Shown: positions 1 to 7,886 of the stretch, piece after piece
Numbering within the stretch: position 1 is the first letter of the stretch
How the letters are laid out: each line of letters begins with the position of its first letter
DNA from: Sinorhizobium psoraleae
GTDB lineage: Bacteria; Pseudomonadota; Alphaproteobacteria; Rhizobiales; Rhizobiaceae
Assembly (NCBI RefSeq): GCF_013283645.1
Contig: NZ_JABEKV010000002.1
Location: forward strand, 565,798-629,797
Direction: 5' to 3'
DNA length: 64,000 nucleotides
Notes under the pieces: generated by a model
What the model saw: only the letters and a program-made list of their open reading frames with translations
Databases searched by the model: none
What the model was told of the DNA's origin: nothing
Translations under genes and position numbers: made by a program

Positions 1-175
1 ACGGCAGAAGCGGCTGTGGCTGGACGACGACGCGATCACGCGGATGCAAGAGAGGCAGTGTCTGAAACGCATGTTGATCGCGGATGACCTCGTGGGGCCC
101 TGCCTCTACCTGGCTTCCGACTGCTCAGCGGCAATGACGGCCCAGACAATGATCATCGATGGAGGCGTATTTTGA
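1..175 (+). CDS. galD: SDR-family dehydrogenase, C-terminal fragment (probable galactose dehydrogenase)
   Basis: Only the last 57 codons are in the window; the reading frame starts at base 2 and stops at TGA 173-175. The visible tail has the usual end of a short-chain dehydrogenase: a segment like DDLVGPCLYLASD, then a small-residue stretch and TMIIDGGVF, the C-terminal strand that closes the Rossmann fold. The stop overlaps the next start by one base (TGATG), so the gene is translationally coupled to dgoK. In the S. meliloti galactose locus the gene at this place is galD, the dehydrogenase that oxidises galactose to galactonolactone. That assignment rests on position; the catalytic Ser-Tyr-Lys lies outside the window. 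Confidence 0.75.
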   Translation, partial: RQKRLWLDDDAITRMQERQCLKRMLIADDLVGPCLYLASDCSAAMTAQTMIIDGGVF

Positions 176-1092
176 TGACGGCAGCCTATTATGCCGCGGT
201 CGACTGGGGAACCACGAGCTTCCGGCTGTGGATCATCGGGGAAGATGGAGCCGTTCTTGCAGAACGTCGCAGCGCGGAAGGCATGACGACGGCGGCAAAG
301 GTCGGCTTTCATACGGTTCTAGACGCGCATCTCGCCGCGACAGACGCTCCCGGCCACCTCCCGATCATCATTTGCGGCATGGCCGGTGCCCGTCAGGGCT
401 GGAGGGAGGCAGGCTATCTCGATACACCCGCCGCACTCACTGCAATTGCAGGGAGTGCTATCTCCGTTCCGGACGTCGATCGCGATATCCGGATACTTCC
501 GGGCCTCGCCCAACGCGGCCTGCGGCACCCCGACGTGATGCGTGGTGAAGAAACGCAGCTTCTCGGCGCCGCCAGCACGCTTGGCGACGGGCGGCACCTC
601 GTCTGCATGCCGGGCACCCACAGCAAATGGGTCCGCCTCAGCGGCGAGACGGTCGACGGTTTTTCCACCTTCATGACCGGCGAATTGTTCGATGTCGTTT
701 CGCGCCATTCAATCCTCAGTCATGCCGTGTCGGACGGAGGTCCCTTCACCGGCAGAGAGCCGGAGTTCGTCGAGGCCGTGTCAGAAGCGACGAGGAATCC
801 GGCGCTTGCCACAAATCTGCTTTTCTCCGTCCGCGCGGGACAGCTTCTCAACGGGACCAGCTCGACCGACGCCAAGGCACGGCTCTCCGGCACGCTGATC
901 GGTATCGAGATCGCCGGCGCCCTTGCCACAGCCGGATCGATCGACGGAATTTGCCTCGTCGCCTCAGGCCCGCTTGGCGCACTCTACCGTGCGGCCCTGG
1001 AAAGCCAGGGTCTTAAAATTCAGCATGTTGACGCCGACGATGCGGTACGGGCGGGCCTTTCCACCGCCGCCTGCGCGATTTGGCCTCTTTGA
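175..1092 (+). CDS. dgoK: 2-dehydro-3-deoxygalactonokinase
   Basis: This 305-residue kinase phosphorylates 2-keto-3-deoxygalactonate at O6 with ATP, the fourth step of the De Ley-Doudoroff galactose pathway. The N-terminal phosphate loop DWGTTSFRLW (residues 10-19) is typical of the DgoK/ASKHA fold. GEETQLLGA (about 124-132), PGTHSKW (146-152) and FMTGE (166-170) are family blocks. A TTG at 172 would add one residue, but ATG 175 overlaps the stop of the upstream SDR gene and is preferred. The stop at 1092 lies just before the ATG of dgoA at 1107. Length and motifs fit the family with no sign of damage. In S. meliloti a dgoK mutant cannot grow on galactose. Confidence 0.95.
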   Translation: MTAAYYAAVDWGTTSFRLWIIGEDGAVLAERRSAEGMTTAAKVGFHTVLDAHLAATDAPGHLPIIICGMAGARQGWREAGYLDTPAALTAIAGSAISVPDVDRDIRILPGLAQRGLRHPDVMRGEETQLLGAASTLGDGRHLVCMPGTHSKWVRLSGETVDGFSTFMTGELFDVVSRHSILSHAVSDGGPFTGREPEFVEAVSEATRNPALATNLLFSVRAGQLLNGTSSTDAKARLSGTLIGIEIAGALATAGSIDGICLVASGPLGALYRAALESQGLKIQHVDADDAVRAGLSTAACAIWPL

Positions 1093-1106
1093 CAGAAAGA
1101 AAGAAG

Positions 1107-1742
1107 ATGAACCGCATCCCCTTGCCGCCGATGAAATATCCGCTGATCGCCATCCTGCGCGGGCTGAAGCCCGCAGAAACGGAAGGCGTCGTCGGCGCCC
1201 TGATGGAAACGGGCTTCACGGCAATCGAAATCCCGCTGAACTCGCCCGATCCATTTCGTTCCATCGAAATCGCCGTGAAGATGGCGCCTGCCAACTGCCT
1301 GATCGGCGCGGGAACCGTGTTGACGACGGCGCAGGTGGAACAACTGGCCGACGTCGGCGGGCGGCTGATGGTGAGCCCCAATGTCGAACCGTCGGTGATC
1401 AAGTTTGCCGTGACGAAAGGCATGGTGACGATGCCGGGCGTCTTCACGCCGACCGAGGCTCTTGCCGCCGCCGGCGCGGGCGCGACCGGTCTCAAGTTCT
1501 TTCCGGCAAGTGTACTCGGCCCCTCGGGCATTGCGGCGATCCGCGCCGTTCTTCCAAGCGATATCGAGATCGCAGCCGTCGGCGGCGTGGCGGAGAGCAA
1601 CTTCGCCGACTATGCCAAGATCGGCATTCGCAGCTTCGGCCTCGGTTCCAGTCTCTACAAGCCCGGCATGACCGCCGCGGAGGTCGGGGAGCGAGCGAAG
1701 GCGACGCTCGAAGCATACGATATCGTTTATGGGGGGCAATGA
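1107..1742 (+). CDS. dgoA: 2-dehydro-3-deoxy-6-phosphogalactonate aldolase
   Basis: This 211-residue class I aldolase of the KDPG/KDPGal family cleaves 2-keto-3-deoxy-6-phosphogalactonate into pyruvate and glyceraldehyde 3-phosphate. The Schiff-base lysine is K130 in GLKFFPA. The general-base glutamate is E41 in the IEIPLNSP strand, and R18 (ILRGL) fits the phosphate and carboxylate site. GAGTVLT (68-74) and the C-terminal GGVAESNF complete the TIM-barrel signature. ATG 1107 follows an AAGAAAGAAG purine tract; an earlier in-frame TTG at 1080 overlaps dgoK and is less likely. The stop overlaps the next gene as ATGA, so dgoK, dgoA and the lactonase gene form one coupled operon. Confidence 0.95.
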   Translation: MNRIPLPPMKYPLIAILRGLKPAETEGVVGALMETGFTAIEIPLNSPDPFRSIEIAVKMAPANCLIGAGTVLTTAQVEQLADVGGRLMVSPNVEPSVIKFAVTKGMVTMPGVFTPTEALAAAGAGATGLKFFPASVLGPSGIAAIRAVLPSDIEIAAVGGVAESNFADYAKIGIRSFGLGSSLYKPGMTAAEVGERAKATLEAYDIVYGGQ

Positions 1743-2626
1743 TGGTCGATCCCGTTCCCTTCTCTGGCCGCATTCTTTGCAATCTGGACTCCGCGCTCGG
1801 CGAAGGCCCGACCTTCGACCCCGGCAGCGGTACCGCCTGGTGGTTCAACATCACCGGCCAGAAACTGCACGAGCTGCATATCGAAAGCGGCCGAAAGACG
1901 GTTCACCCCCTGCCCTTTCTCGGAAGCGTGCTTGCCGTCATCGATCCCGCACGCCAGCTGATCGCGTCGGATCAGGGTCTCTTCCTTCGCGATACGAAAA
2001 GCGGCAAGCTCTCCCCTTTCGCCCTGCTCGAGGACAAGCCTGTCAACCGCTCCAACGATGGTCGCGTCCACCCTTCCGGCGCTCTCTGGATCGGTACGAT
2101 GGGGCGCGGCGCGGAAAAACATTCGGGTTCGATCTATCACGTCGCCGGCAACCGTGTGACGAAGCTCTACGGCAACATCAGCATTCCGAACGCAATTTGC
2201 TTCTCGCCCGATGGAGCCACGGCGTATTTCGCCGATACGGATGTCAACCACCTGATGCGCGTCGATATTGATCCCGCTACCGCACTTCCGACCGGCGACG
2301 CCGTCGTTCTTGCCGACGAGAGTTCGTCACCCGGCGGTCTCGACGGCGCGGTTTGCGATGCCGACGGGCTGATCTGGAACGCGCGCTGGGGCGCAAGTTC
2401 CGTCGACGTCTATAAGCCGGACGGCCAAAAGATCGCCCGCTACGCCGTGCCCGCGACGCAGCCCAGTTGCCCCGCCTTCTTTGGAGCGAAGGCCGACCAG
2501 TTGCTGGTGACGTCAGCCTGGCAGGGGATGGACGGGACCGCGCGGGCGGCCGATCCAGATGCCGGCAAGACTTTCGACCTTGGCATCGAGGTCAAAGGTC
2601 GGTTCGAGCCCGCATTTCTGCTCTGA
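1739..2626 (+). CDS. SMP-30/gluconolactonase/LRE family lactonase (probable galactonolactonase)
   Basis: This 295-residue six-bladed beta-propeller lactonase very likely hydrolyses galactono-lactone to galactonate between the dehydrogenase and dehydratase steps. The metal-binding acid E22 lies in ALGEGPTFD. The SNDGRVHPSGALWIGTMG-type block carries the Asn and substrate contacts, and SSPGGLDGAVCDADG carries the catalytic Asp. Two ATGs (1739 and 1742) are possible; 1739 overlaps the dgoA stop by four bases. An in-frame extension back to 923 merely shadows dgoK and dgoA. In S. meliloti the gene at this place (SMc00883) was found dispensable for galactose growth, so spontaneous lactone opening may suffice. 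Substrate specificity is inferred from context. Confidence 0.88.
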   Translation: MMVDPVPFSGRILCNLDSALGEGPTFDPGSGTAWWFNITGQKLHELHIESGRKTVHPLPFLGSVLAVIDPARQLIASDQGLFLRDTKSGKLSPFALLEDKPVNRSNDGRVHPSGALWIGTMGRGAEKHSGSIYHVAGNRVTKLYGNISIPNAICFSPDGATAYFADTDVNHLMRVDIDPATALPTGDAVVLADESSSPGGLDGAVCDADGLIWNARWGASSVDVYKPDGQKIARYAVPATQPSCPAFFGAKADQLLVTSAWQGMDGTARAADPDAGKTFDLGIEVKGRFEPAFLL

Positions 2627-2710
2627 TCACAACAAAGGCTGGCATCGGATCGCCAAAAAGTCATACAATTGCACCATGCGATGAATCGTCATGGTACGGG
2701 AGGGATTCGG

Positions 2711-4435
2711 ATGAGCGAAAAGAAAAAGGAACTGAGAAGCCGCCACTGGTACGGCGGAACTCACAAGGACGGCTTCATTCATCGGTCCTGGATGAAAAAC
2801 CAGGGCTTCCCTGACCATGTTTTCGACGGGCGACCGATCATCGGCATCTGCAACACCTGGTCCGAGCTCACGCCCTGCAACAGCCACCTGCGCGTTCTGG
2901 CCGAAGGCGTCAAACGCGGCGTCTGGGAGGCCGGCGGCTTTCCCGTCGAGTTCCCGGTTTCCTCGCTCGGCGAAACACAGATGCGCCCGACCGCCATGCT
3001 CTTTCGCAACCTCCTGGCGATGGACGTCGAAGAGGCGATCCGCGCCCACGGGATCGACGGCGTCGTGCTGCTCGGCGGCTGCGACAAGACGACGCCGGGC
3101 CAATTGATGGGCGCTGCCTCCGTCGACCTGCCGACGATCGTCGTTTCCTCCGGACCGATGCTGAACGGCAAATGGAAAGGCAAGGACATCGGTTCGGGCA
3201 CGGATGTCTGGAAATTCTCGGAAGCCGTGCGGGCCGGTGAAATGAGCTTGCAGGAATTCATGGCCGCAGAAAGCGGCATGTCGCGCTCGCCCGGCGTCTG
3301 TATGACGATGGGCACCGCAACCACGATGGCCTCCGTGGTGGAAGCCATGGGCCTTTCGCTCCCGACCAACGCGGCCCTTCCTGCTGTCGACGCCCGCCGC
3401 ATGGCGCTCGCGCACATGACCGGCAAGCGGATCGTCGAGATGGTGCACGAGGACCTCAGGCTGTCCAAGATCCTTACGAAGAAGAATTTCGAGAACGGCA
3501 TCATCGCCAACGCCGCCGTCGGCGGATCGACCAATGCCGTCGTCCACATGCTCGCGATTGCCGGCCGCGCCGGGGTCGACATCTGTCTGGAAGACTTCGA
3601 TCGGGTGGGGGGTCAGGTTCCCTGCATCGTCAATTGCATGCCGTCGGGCAAGTATCTCATCGAGGATCTCGCCTATGCCGGCGGTCTCCCCGCAGTGATG
3701 AACCGCATTCGGCATCTGCTTCATCCGGACGCGCCGACCGTTTTCGGTGTTCCGATCAGCAAATATTGGGAGGGCGCGGAAGTCTATAACGACGACGTGA
3801 TCCGGCCACTCGACAATCCGCTGCGCGCCGCGGCCGGCATCCGCGTGCTGAAAGGCAATCTCGCTCCCAACGGCGCGGTCATAAAGCCTTCGGCTGCGAG
3901 CGAGCATCTGCTCTCGCACGAAGGCCCTGCCTATGTCTTCGAGACGATAGAAGATCTCAAGGCCAAGATCGACGACCCGGATCTGCCGGTAACCGAGGAT
4001 ACGATCCTCGTTCTCAAAGGCTGCGGCCCGAAGGGCTATCCCGGCATGGCGGAAGTCGGCAACATGCCGATCCCGCGCCGGCTTGTCGAAAAGGGCGTTC
4101 GCGACATGGTGCGCATTTCGGATGCGCGCATGTCCGGCACCGCCTTCGGCACCGTGGTCCTGCATGTCAGCCCGGAAGCCAACGCTGGCGGTCCGCTTGC
4201 GATCGTCAAGACCGGCGATCGTATCCGCCTCGATGCCCTGAGGGGCGAGTTGAACCTTCTGATCAGCGAGGAGGAGTTCCAGACGCGCATGACCGCTTGG
4301 CAGCCGCCGGAGCAGAAATGGCAACGCGGCTACTACAAGCTCTATTATGAGACCGTACTGCAGGCCGACAAGGGTGCCGACCTCGATTTCCTCGTCGGCA
4401 AGAGCGGCAGCGACGTGCAACGCGAAAGCCACTAG
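2711..4435 (+). CDS. ilvD1: IlvD/Edd-family sugar-acid dehydratase (probable galactonate dehydratase)
   Basis: This 574-residue dehydratase of the dihydroxy-acid/phosphogluconate dehydratase family is expected here to turn D-galactonate into 2-keto-3-deoxygalactonate. Three cysteines fit [2Fe-2S] ligation as in rhizobial L-arabinonate dehydratase: C56 (TPCN), C124 (GGCDKTTPG) and C197 (SPGVCMTMG). The length also suits sugar-acid members. ATG 2711 follows a GGGAGGG ribosome site; upstream in-frame ATGs at 2669 and 2681 lack one. The gene closes the galactose locus, 84 bases after the lactonase. It is reported as dispensable for galactose use in S. meliloti, so overlap with arabinonate or other sugar acids is plausible. 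Its TAG stop lies inside a repeat element. Confidence 0.88.
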   Translation: MSEKKKELRSRHWYGGTHKDGFIHRSWMKNQGFPDHVFDGRPIIGICNTWSELTPCNSHLRVLAEGVKRGVWEAGGFPVEFPVSSLGETQMRPTAMLFRNLLAMDVEEAIRAHGIDGVVLLGGCDKTTPGQLMGAASVDLPTIVVSSGPMLNGKWKGKDIGSGTDVWKFSEAVRAGEMSLQEFMAAESGMSRSPGVCMTMGTATTMASVVEAMGLSLPTNAALPAVDARRMALAHMTGKRIVEMVHEDLRLSKILTKKNFENGIIANAAVGGSTNAVVHMLAIAGRAGVDICLEDFDRVGGQVPCIVNCMPSGKYLIEDLAYAGGLPAVMNRIRHLLHPDAPTVFGVPISKYWEGAEVYNDDVIRPLDNPLRAAAGIRVLKGNLAPNGAVIKPSAASEHLLSHEGPAYVFETIEDLKAKIDDPDLPVTEDTILVLKGCGPKGYPGMAEVGNMPIPRRLVEKGVRDMVRISDARMSGTAFGTVVLHVSPEANAGGPLAIVKTGDRIRLDALRGELNLLISEEEFQTRMTAWQPPEQKWQRGYYKLYYETVLQADKGADLDFLVGKSGSDVQRESH

Positions 4436-4527
4436 AGCATTCCGCTTTCGGGTGGAATCACCGAAAGCGATAAGATGCTCTAGAATCAAAGTGCTAGGGC
4501 GTCCTTTGTGCGTTCATTTGAACGCAC
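4432..4527. repeat. Palindromic intergenic mosaic element
   Basis: Two nested stems are visible. CTAGAGCAT (4432-4440) pairs with ATGCTCTAG (4475-4483), and inside it CGCTTTCGG (4444-4452) pairs with CCGAAAGCG (4461-4469). A second hairpin pairs GTGCGTTC (4508-4515) with GAACGCAC (4520-4527). The element begins at the stop codon of the dehydratase gene and may also end its transcript. It looks like the small mosaic palindromes common between rhizobial genes. Confidence 0.75.
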
Positions 4528-4534
4528 GGCGCTC

Positions 4535-4631
4535 CAGGATCACTTCGTTGTTCCATTGAAACATGGAAGTGATCCAACCCTTTGAAACAATGCAATTTCG
4601 GACGGAACACACTGCTCCTGGACTTGCTCAA
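4535..4631. repeat. RIME-like intergenic repeat, copy 1
   Basis: A block running from GATCACTTC through the AACCCTTTGAAAC segment and AATTTCGGACGGAA to GGACTTGCTC. The same order of segments occurs at 5738-5815 and 28152-28256, with partial copies at 38784-38822 and 58295-58324. A short inverted repeat, GATCACTTC with GAAGTGATC, flanks the left half. It matches the general description of Rhizobium intergenic mosaic elements; no protein is encoded. Confidence 0.7.
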
Positions 4632-4920
4632 GGACGTCATCGGCGCTCCATGTAAACCGACTGATGATGGAACACGAAGGTCCCGGATCAACTAAGATCG
4701 GGGACCTTCATGGCGAATTTCGTCGCTCGCTCAAAGTATTCGCCTGGGCCGATCCGAGAAGACCTGGCTTCCGGCCTAGATTTAGCTACACCTAAACAAA
4801 GAAACGACTTCGTTAGCCGACTTTGCGTGACACGGCGACCAACCGCTTGATCCTGCCAAGACAAAGCATCCAAAGGTAGAATCGGCGCCATTGGCCCGGG
4901 CAGACACTTCCATTTTTTAC

Positions 4921-4945
4921 GGAACAGATTTCGCTGCCGGACGTT
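4921..4945 (+). promoter_or_regulatory. RpoE2-type (EcfG) general stress promoter
   Basis: GGAAC at 4921-4925 and CGTT at 4942-4945 are separated by 16 bases. This matches the alphaproteobacterial EcfG/RpoE2 consensus GGAAC-N16/17-cGTT exactly. It lies about 85 bases upstream of the ATG of the exported PRC-barrel protein, so that gene is probably part of the general stress regulon. I found no other equally good match in the window. Confidence 0.7.
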
Positions 4946-5028
4946 GCTTGAGTATCACCAGCGCGGTGGGGAGGCCGATTCCCAACGCCGCGGGGGTGAT
5001 CGACAACGTCAACGAAAGGCAGTCTGAT

Positions 5029-5670
5029 ATGACAAAGAAACTTGTATCTTCCGTTGCGGCTGGCGCGCTTCTCGTGGGCGTTACCTTTGCCCCGACAAGT
5101 TTCGCGCAGCAGACCACAACTCCCCCGCCTCCGTCGGAACCGGCACCCACGCAGATGCAGCCGGGCGGGACAACTCCACCTGCGACAGAGCCTCCGGCCG
5201 CCGATCAGGCCCAGAAGCCTCCTGCGGCTGGTACTGAAGCGCCTGCTGATACGACCGCTGAAGCGGACTATCTGACCGAGCAGAAGGACGACCAGATCGC
5301 CACCAGCACCTATGTGGGCCAATCGGTTTACAATGCCGCCGATGAAAGCATCGGCGAAATCAACGATCTGATCATCAAGAAGGACGGCGGTGTCGAAGCG
5401 GCAGTGATCGGCGTCGGCGGCTTCCTTGGTATCGGCGAGAAGAACGTCGCGGTCCCATTCGACCGGATCGAGATCGCCGAGCAGGCCGACACGGCAGCGT
5501 TGAAACTGACGACGACCGAAACGGCCGACACGCTGAAGGCGGCGCCTGAGTTCAAGACGAAGGCGCAGCTGATGGCCGAGCGCCAGTCCTCGCAGCCGGT
5601 TGACACGTCGACGACATCGTCGACGGGTACGACGCCGGCAACGCCGACGCAGCCGGCACCTCAGCAGTAA
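5029..5670 (+). CDS. Exported PRC-barrel domain protein, stress-associated
   Basis: This 213-residue protein begins with a signal peptide (MTKKLVSSVAAGALLVGVTF, cleavage likely after TSFA near residue 26). A Pro/Thr/Gln-rich linker of about 55 residues follows, then one PRC-barrel (about 92-165: YVGQSVYNAADESIGEIND, IGVGGFLGIGEKNVAVP, FDRIEI), and a Thr/Pro-rich tail. The PRC-barrel is a small beta-barrel found in photosynthetic reaction centre H subunits and RimM, and in many exported alphaproteobacterial stress proteins. ATG 5029 follows a GAAAGGCAG ribosome site. An RpoE2-type promoter lies upstream and a strong terminator downstream, so the gene is monocistronic. The exact function is unknown; envelope or desiccation/heat stress is an inference from the promoter. 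Confidence 0.88.
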   Translation: MTKKLVSSVAAGALLVGVTFAPTSFAQQTTTPPPPSEPAPTQMQPGGTTPPATEPPAADQAQKPPAAGTEAPADTTAEADYLTEQKDDQIATSTYVGQSVYNAADESIGEINDLIIKKDGGVEAAVIGVGGFLGIGEKNVAVPFDRIEIAEQADTAALKLTTTETADTLKAAPEFKTKAQLMAERQSSQPVDTSTTSSTGTTPATPTQPAPQQ

Positions 5671-5702
5671 GTTGGCACCGAGCGGACTTTCGCTCCCAAC
5701 AG

Positions 5703-5730
5703 AAGCGGCGCGTGATGCGCCGCTTTTTTT
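5703..5730 (+). terminator. Rho-independent terminator of the PRC-barrel gene
   Basis: AAGCGGCGC and GCGCCGCTT form a 9-bp perfect stem around a short loop, followed by an uninterrupted T run. It lies 33 bases after the stop codon at 5670. Confidence 0.9.
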
Positions 5731-5737
5731 GCGAGTC

Positions 5738-5815
5738 AGATCATTTCATGATCTAACTTTTTGAAACCACGCAATTCCGGACGGAACCCGTTAGACTTTC
5801 CGGACTTGCTCTAGA
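5738..5815. repeat. RIME-like intergenic repeat, copy 2
   Basis: AGATCATTTCATGATCT, TTTTTGAAAC, AATTCCGGACGGAA and CGGACTTGCTCTAGA follow in the same order as in the copies at 4535 and 28152. The right end runs into the stop codon (TAG, complement of 5811-5813) of the minus-strand oxidoreductase gene. Confidence 0.75.
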
Positions 5816-7859
5816 ACAGAACGCCGTATCTCAGCGCATCGTAGATGCCCGCATGGATGTTGCGGCTCGCCACCGCATCGCCGATCCGGAACAAGTCGAA
5901 CGTCCCTTCGGGATTGCGAACGGCAATCGGGTTTTCGCGACGGATAAGAGCCTTGTAGTCGACCGCGCCCAGATTGCGGGACAGCGGCTTGAGCTCCAGG
6001 TAGAGTTCGGCCATCGGCACCGTTCCATGCTCGACGACCACTTGCGCGACTCGCCGCTCGACGGAAGCGGTCTCGGAAAAATCGGAACCCAGCGTCGCAA
6101 CAAGCGCGTTGCCGTCGCGTCTCACCGATGTCAGCCGGGTGTTGATCGTTACCCGCACATTCTTCTCGGCAAAGGCCTTCGCGTAGGGAACATGGTTCAT
6201 GCCGCCGACCTCGGGCGCGAACATGCGCTCGGGCGAGACGATTTCGAGCTCGATGCCGGCTCTGGCTATCAGCTCTGCAGCGGTCATGCCGCTGTGCGCG
6301 CCGTTGTCGTCATAGAGCAGCACCGGCCCCTCGGCTTTCACCGTGCCGGCAATGATATCCCAGCTTGAAACGACGAGGTCGTCGCCTGTCCCGAGCGTGG
6401 GATTCTGGGCGATGCCGCCGGTCGCGACGACAACAAGATCCGGCTCACGCTCCAGCACGTCCTCCACGCCGGCAAAGACATTGTAGTGGATCGGGACACC
6501 CAGCCGTTCGAGCTCGGAAAGCCGCCAGTCGACGATGCCGATCATTTCCCTGCGGCGGGGGTTTCGCGCCGCAAGCAGGATCTGGCCGCCAGCTTCGCCG
6601 GTCGCCTCCAGCAGCTCGACCGAGTGGCCGCGCTCGGCGAGCACGCGCGCGGCTTCGAGGCCGGCGGGTCCCGCTCCGACGACAACCGCACGCCGGCGGG
6701 GTCCGTCGCTCTTCGAAATGACGTGCGGCACGATCGCCTCGCGCCCGGTGGCCGCATTGTGGATACAGAGGGCGCCTCCGCCCTCATAGATGCGGTCGAG
6801 ACAATAGGTTGCGCCCACGCAGGGCCGGATCTCGGCCTCGCGTCCCTCCTCGATCTTCCGGACGATATGCGGGTCGGCGATATGGGCGCGAGTCATGCCG
6901 ACCATGTCGAGCTTGCCTTCGGCGATCGCGTGGCGCGCCGTCGCGACGTCGGCGATGCGGGCGGCATGAAAGACCGGGAATTTGGTCGCCGCCCGAACTT
7001 CTCCGGCGAAGTCGAGATGCGGTGAAGCGGCCATGCCCTGGATAGGGATAACCTTGGTGAGCGGCGCGTCGTGATCGATATGGCCGCGGATGATATTCAG
7101 GAAGTCGAGCTTGCCGGAATCGGCGAGCCGCCTCGCGATATCGACGCCTTCTTCCTTCGACAGGCCCTCGTCCCAGTCTTCGTCCGCAACCATACGCGTG
7201 CCGACGATGAAGTCAGGACCGACCGCCTTGCGCACGGCGTCGAGCACCAGATTCATAAAGCGCAGACGATTGTCGAGCGAGCCGCCATATTCGTCGTCGC
7301 GATGATTGGTGGCCGGCGACCAGAAGCTGTCGATCAGATGGCCGTAGGCCTCGATCTCGATGCCGTCGAGGCCGGCGGCCTGCATGCGGCTGGCGGCCGC
7401 TGCATAATCGCTGACGATCCGCTCGATGTCCCACTCCTCGATTTCCTTCGGAAAGGACCGATGCGCCGGCTCGCGGACCGGAGAGGCACTCAGCACCGGC
7501 AGCCAGTCGCCCTTGTTCCAGCTCGTGCGACGGCCAAGATGGGTCAATTGGATCATGACGGCGGTGCCGTGCTCATGACAGTCGTCGGCGATCTTCTTCA
7601 GCCATGGCACGATTTCATCCGCGTAGGCGTAGAGATTGCCGAAGGCCGGCGGAGAGTCCTCGGAAACAATCGCCGAGCCGGCCGTCATCGTCAGCGCGAT
7701 GCCCCCCTTGGCCTTTTCCAGATGATAGAGCCGATAGCGGTCCTTCGGCATGCCGTCTTCCGAATAGGCCGGCTCATGGGCCGTCGACATGATCCTGTTC
7801 TTGAGAGTCAAATGCTTTAGACGGTAAGGCTGGAGCAGGGGGTCTTTCGAGAGGGTCAT
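5811..7859 (-). CDS. NADH:flavin oxidoreductase / N-methylproline demethylase-like flavoprotein
   Basis: This 682-residue protein has the trimethylamine dehydrogenase/2,4-dienoyl-CoA reductase layout. An FMN TIM barrel fills about 1-340 (LTHLGRR, IEIEAYGHLIDSFWSPATNHR, DEYGGS), followed by an iron-sulfur loop and a Rossmann flavin/NAD module starting at GAGPAG (395-400). The loop reads C347-x2-A350-x2-C353-x11-C365: one of the four usual cluster cysteines is alanine. Relatives of this type are annotated as N-methylproline or stachydrine demethylases in rhizobia. The gene lies 27 bases downstream of an MttB-like methyltransferase gene, so both probably serve demethylation of a quaternary or N-methylated amine such as proline betaine. 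The substrate is inferred. Its stop codon lies in a repeat. Confidence 0.82.
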   Translation of the reverse strand: MTLSKDPLLQPYRLKHLTLKNRIMSTAHEPAYSEDGMPKDRYRLYHLEKAKGGIALTMTAGSAIVSEDSPPAFGNLYAYADEIVPWLKKIADDCHEHGTAVMIQLTHLGRRTSWNKGDWLPVLSASPVREPAHRSFPKEIEEWDIERIVSDYAAAASRMQAAGLDGIEIEAYGHLIDSFWSPATNHRDDEYGGSLDNRLRFMNLVLDAVRKAVGPDFIVGTRMVADEDWDEGLSKEEGVDIARRLADSGKLDFLNIIRGHIDHDAPLTKVIPIQGMAASPHLDFAGEVRAATKFPVFHAARIADVATARHAIAEGKLDMVGMTRAHIADPHIVRKIEEGREAEIRPCVGATYCLDRIYEGGGALCIHNAATGREAIVPHVISKSDGPRRRAVVVGAGPAGLEAARVLAERGHSVELLEATGEAGGQILLAARNPRRREMIGIVDWRLSELERLGVPIHYNVFAGVEDVLEREPDLVVVATGGIAQNPTLGTGDDLVVSSWDIIAGTVKAEGPVLLYDDNGAHSGMTAAELIARAGIELEIVSPERMFAPEVGGMNHVPYAKAFAEKNVRVTINTRLTSVRRDGNALVATLGSDFSETASVERRVAQVVVEHGTVPMAELYLELKPLSRNLGAVDYKALIRRENPIAVRNPEGTFDLFRIGDAVASRNIHAGIYDALRYGVLF

Positions 7860-7886
7860 TCAACGGTCCTTGGGCTGTCGTGCCGG

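Larger units (their letters stand above)
4436..5028. other. 593-base intergenic region
   Basis: The left 200 bases hold two repeat elements. From about 4632 to 4900 I see no gene with a credible start, domain or codon pattern. The right end carries an RpoE2-type promoter for the PRC-barrel gene. An open frame from 4891 into that gene is only an upstream extension without a ribosome site. Confidence 0.6.

Noticed and set aside
2627..4489. 620-codon open frame antisense to the ilvD-type dehydratase
   Set aside because: A shadow of the dehydratase gene, which has all three cluster cysteines in the sense frame.
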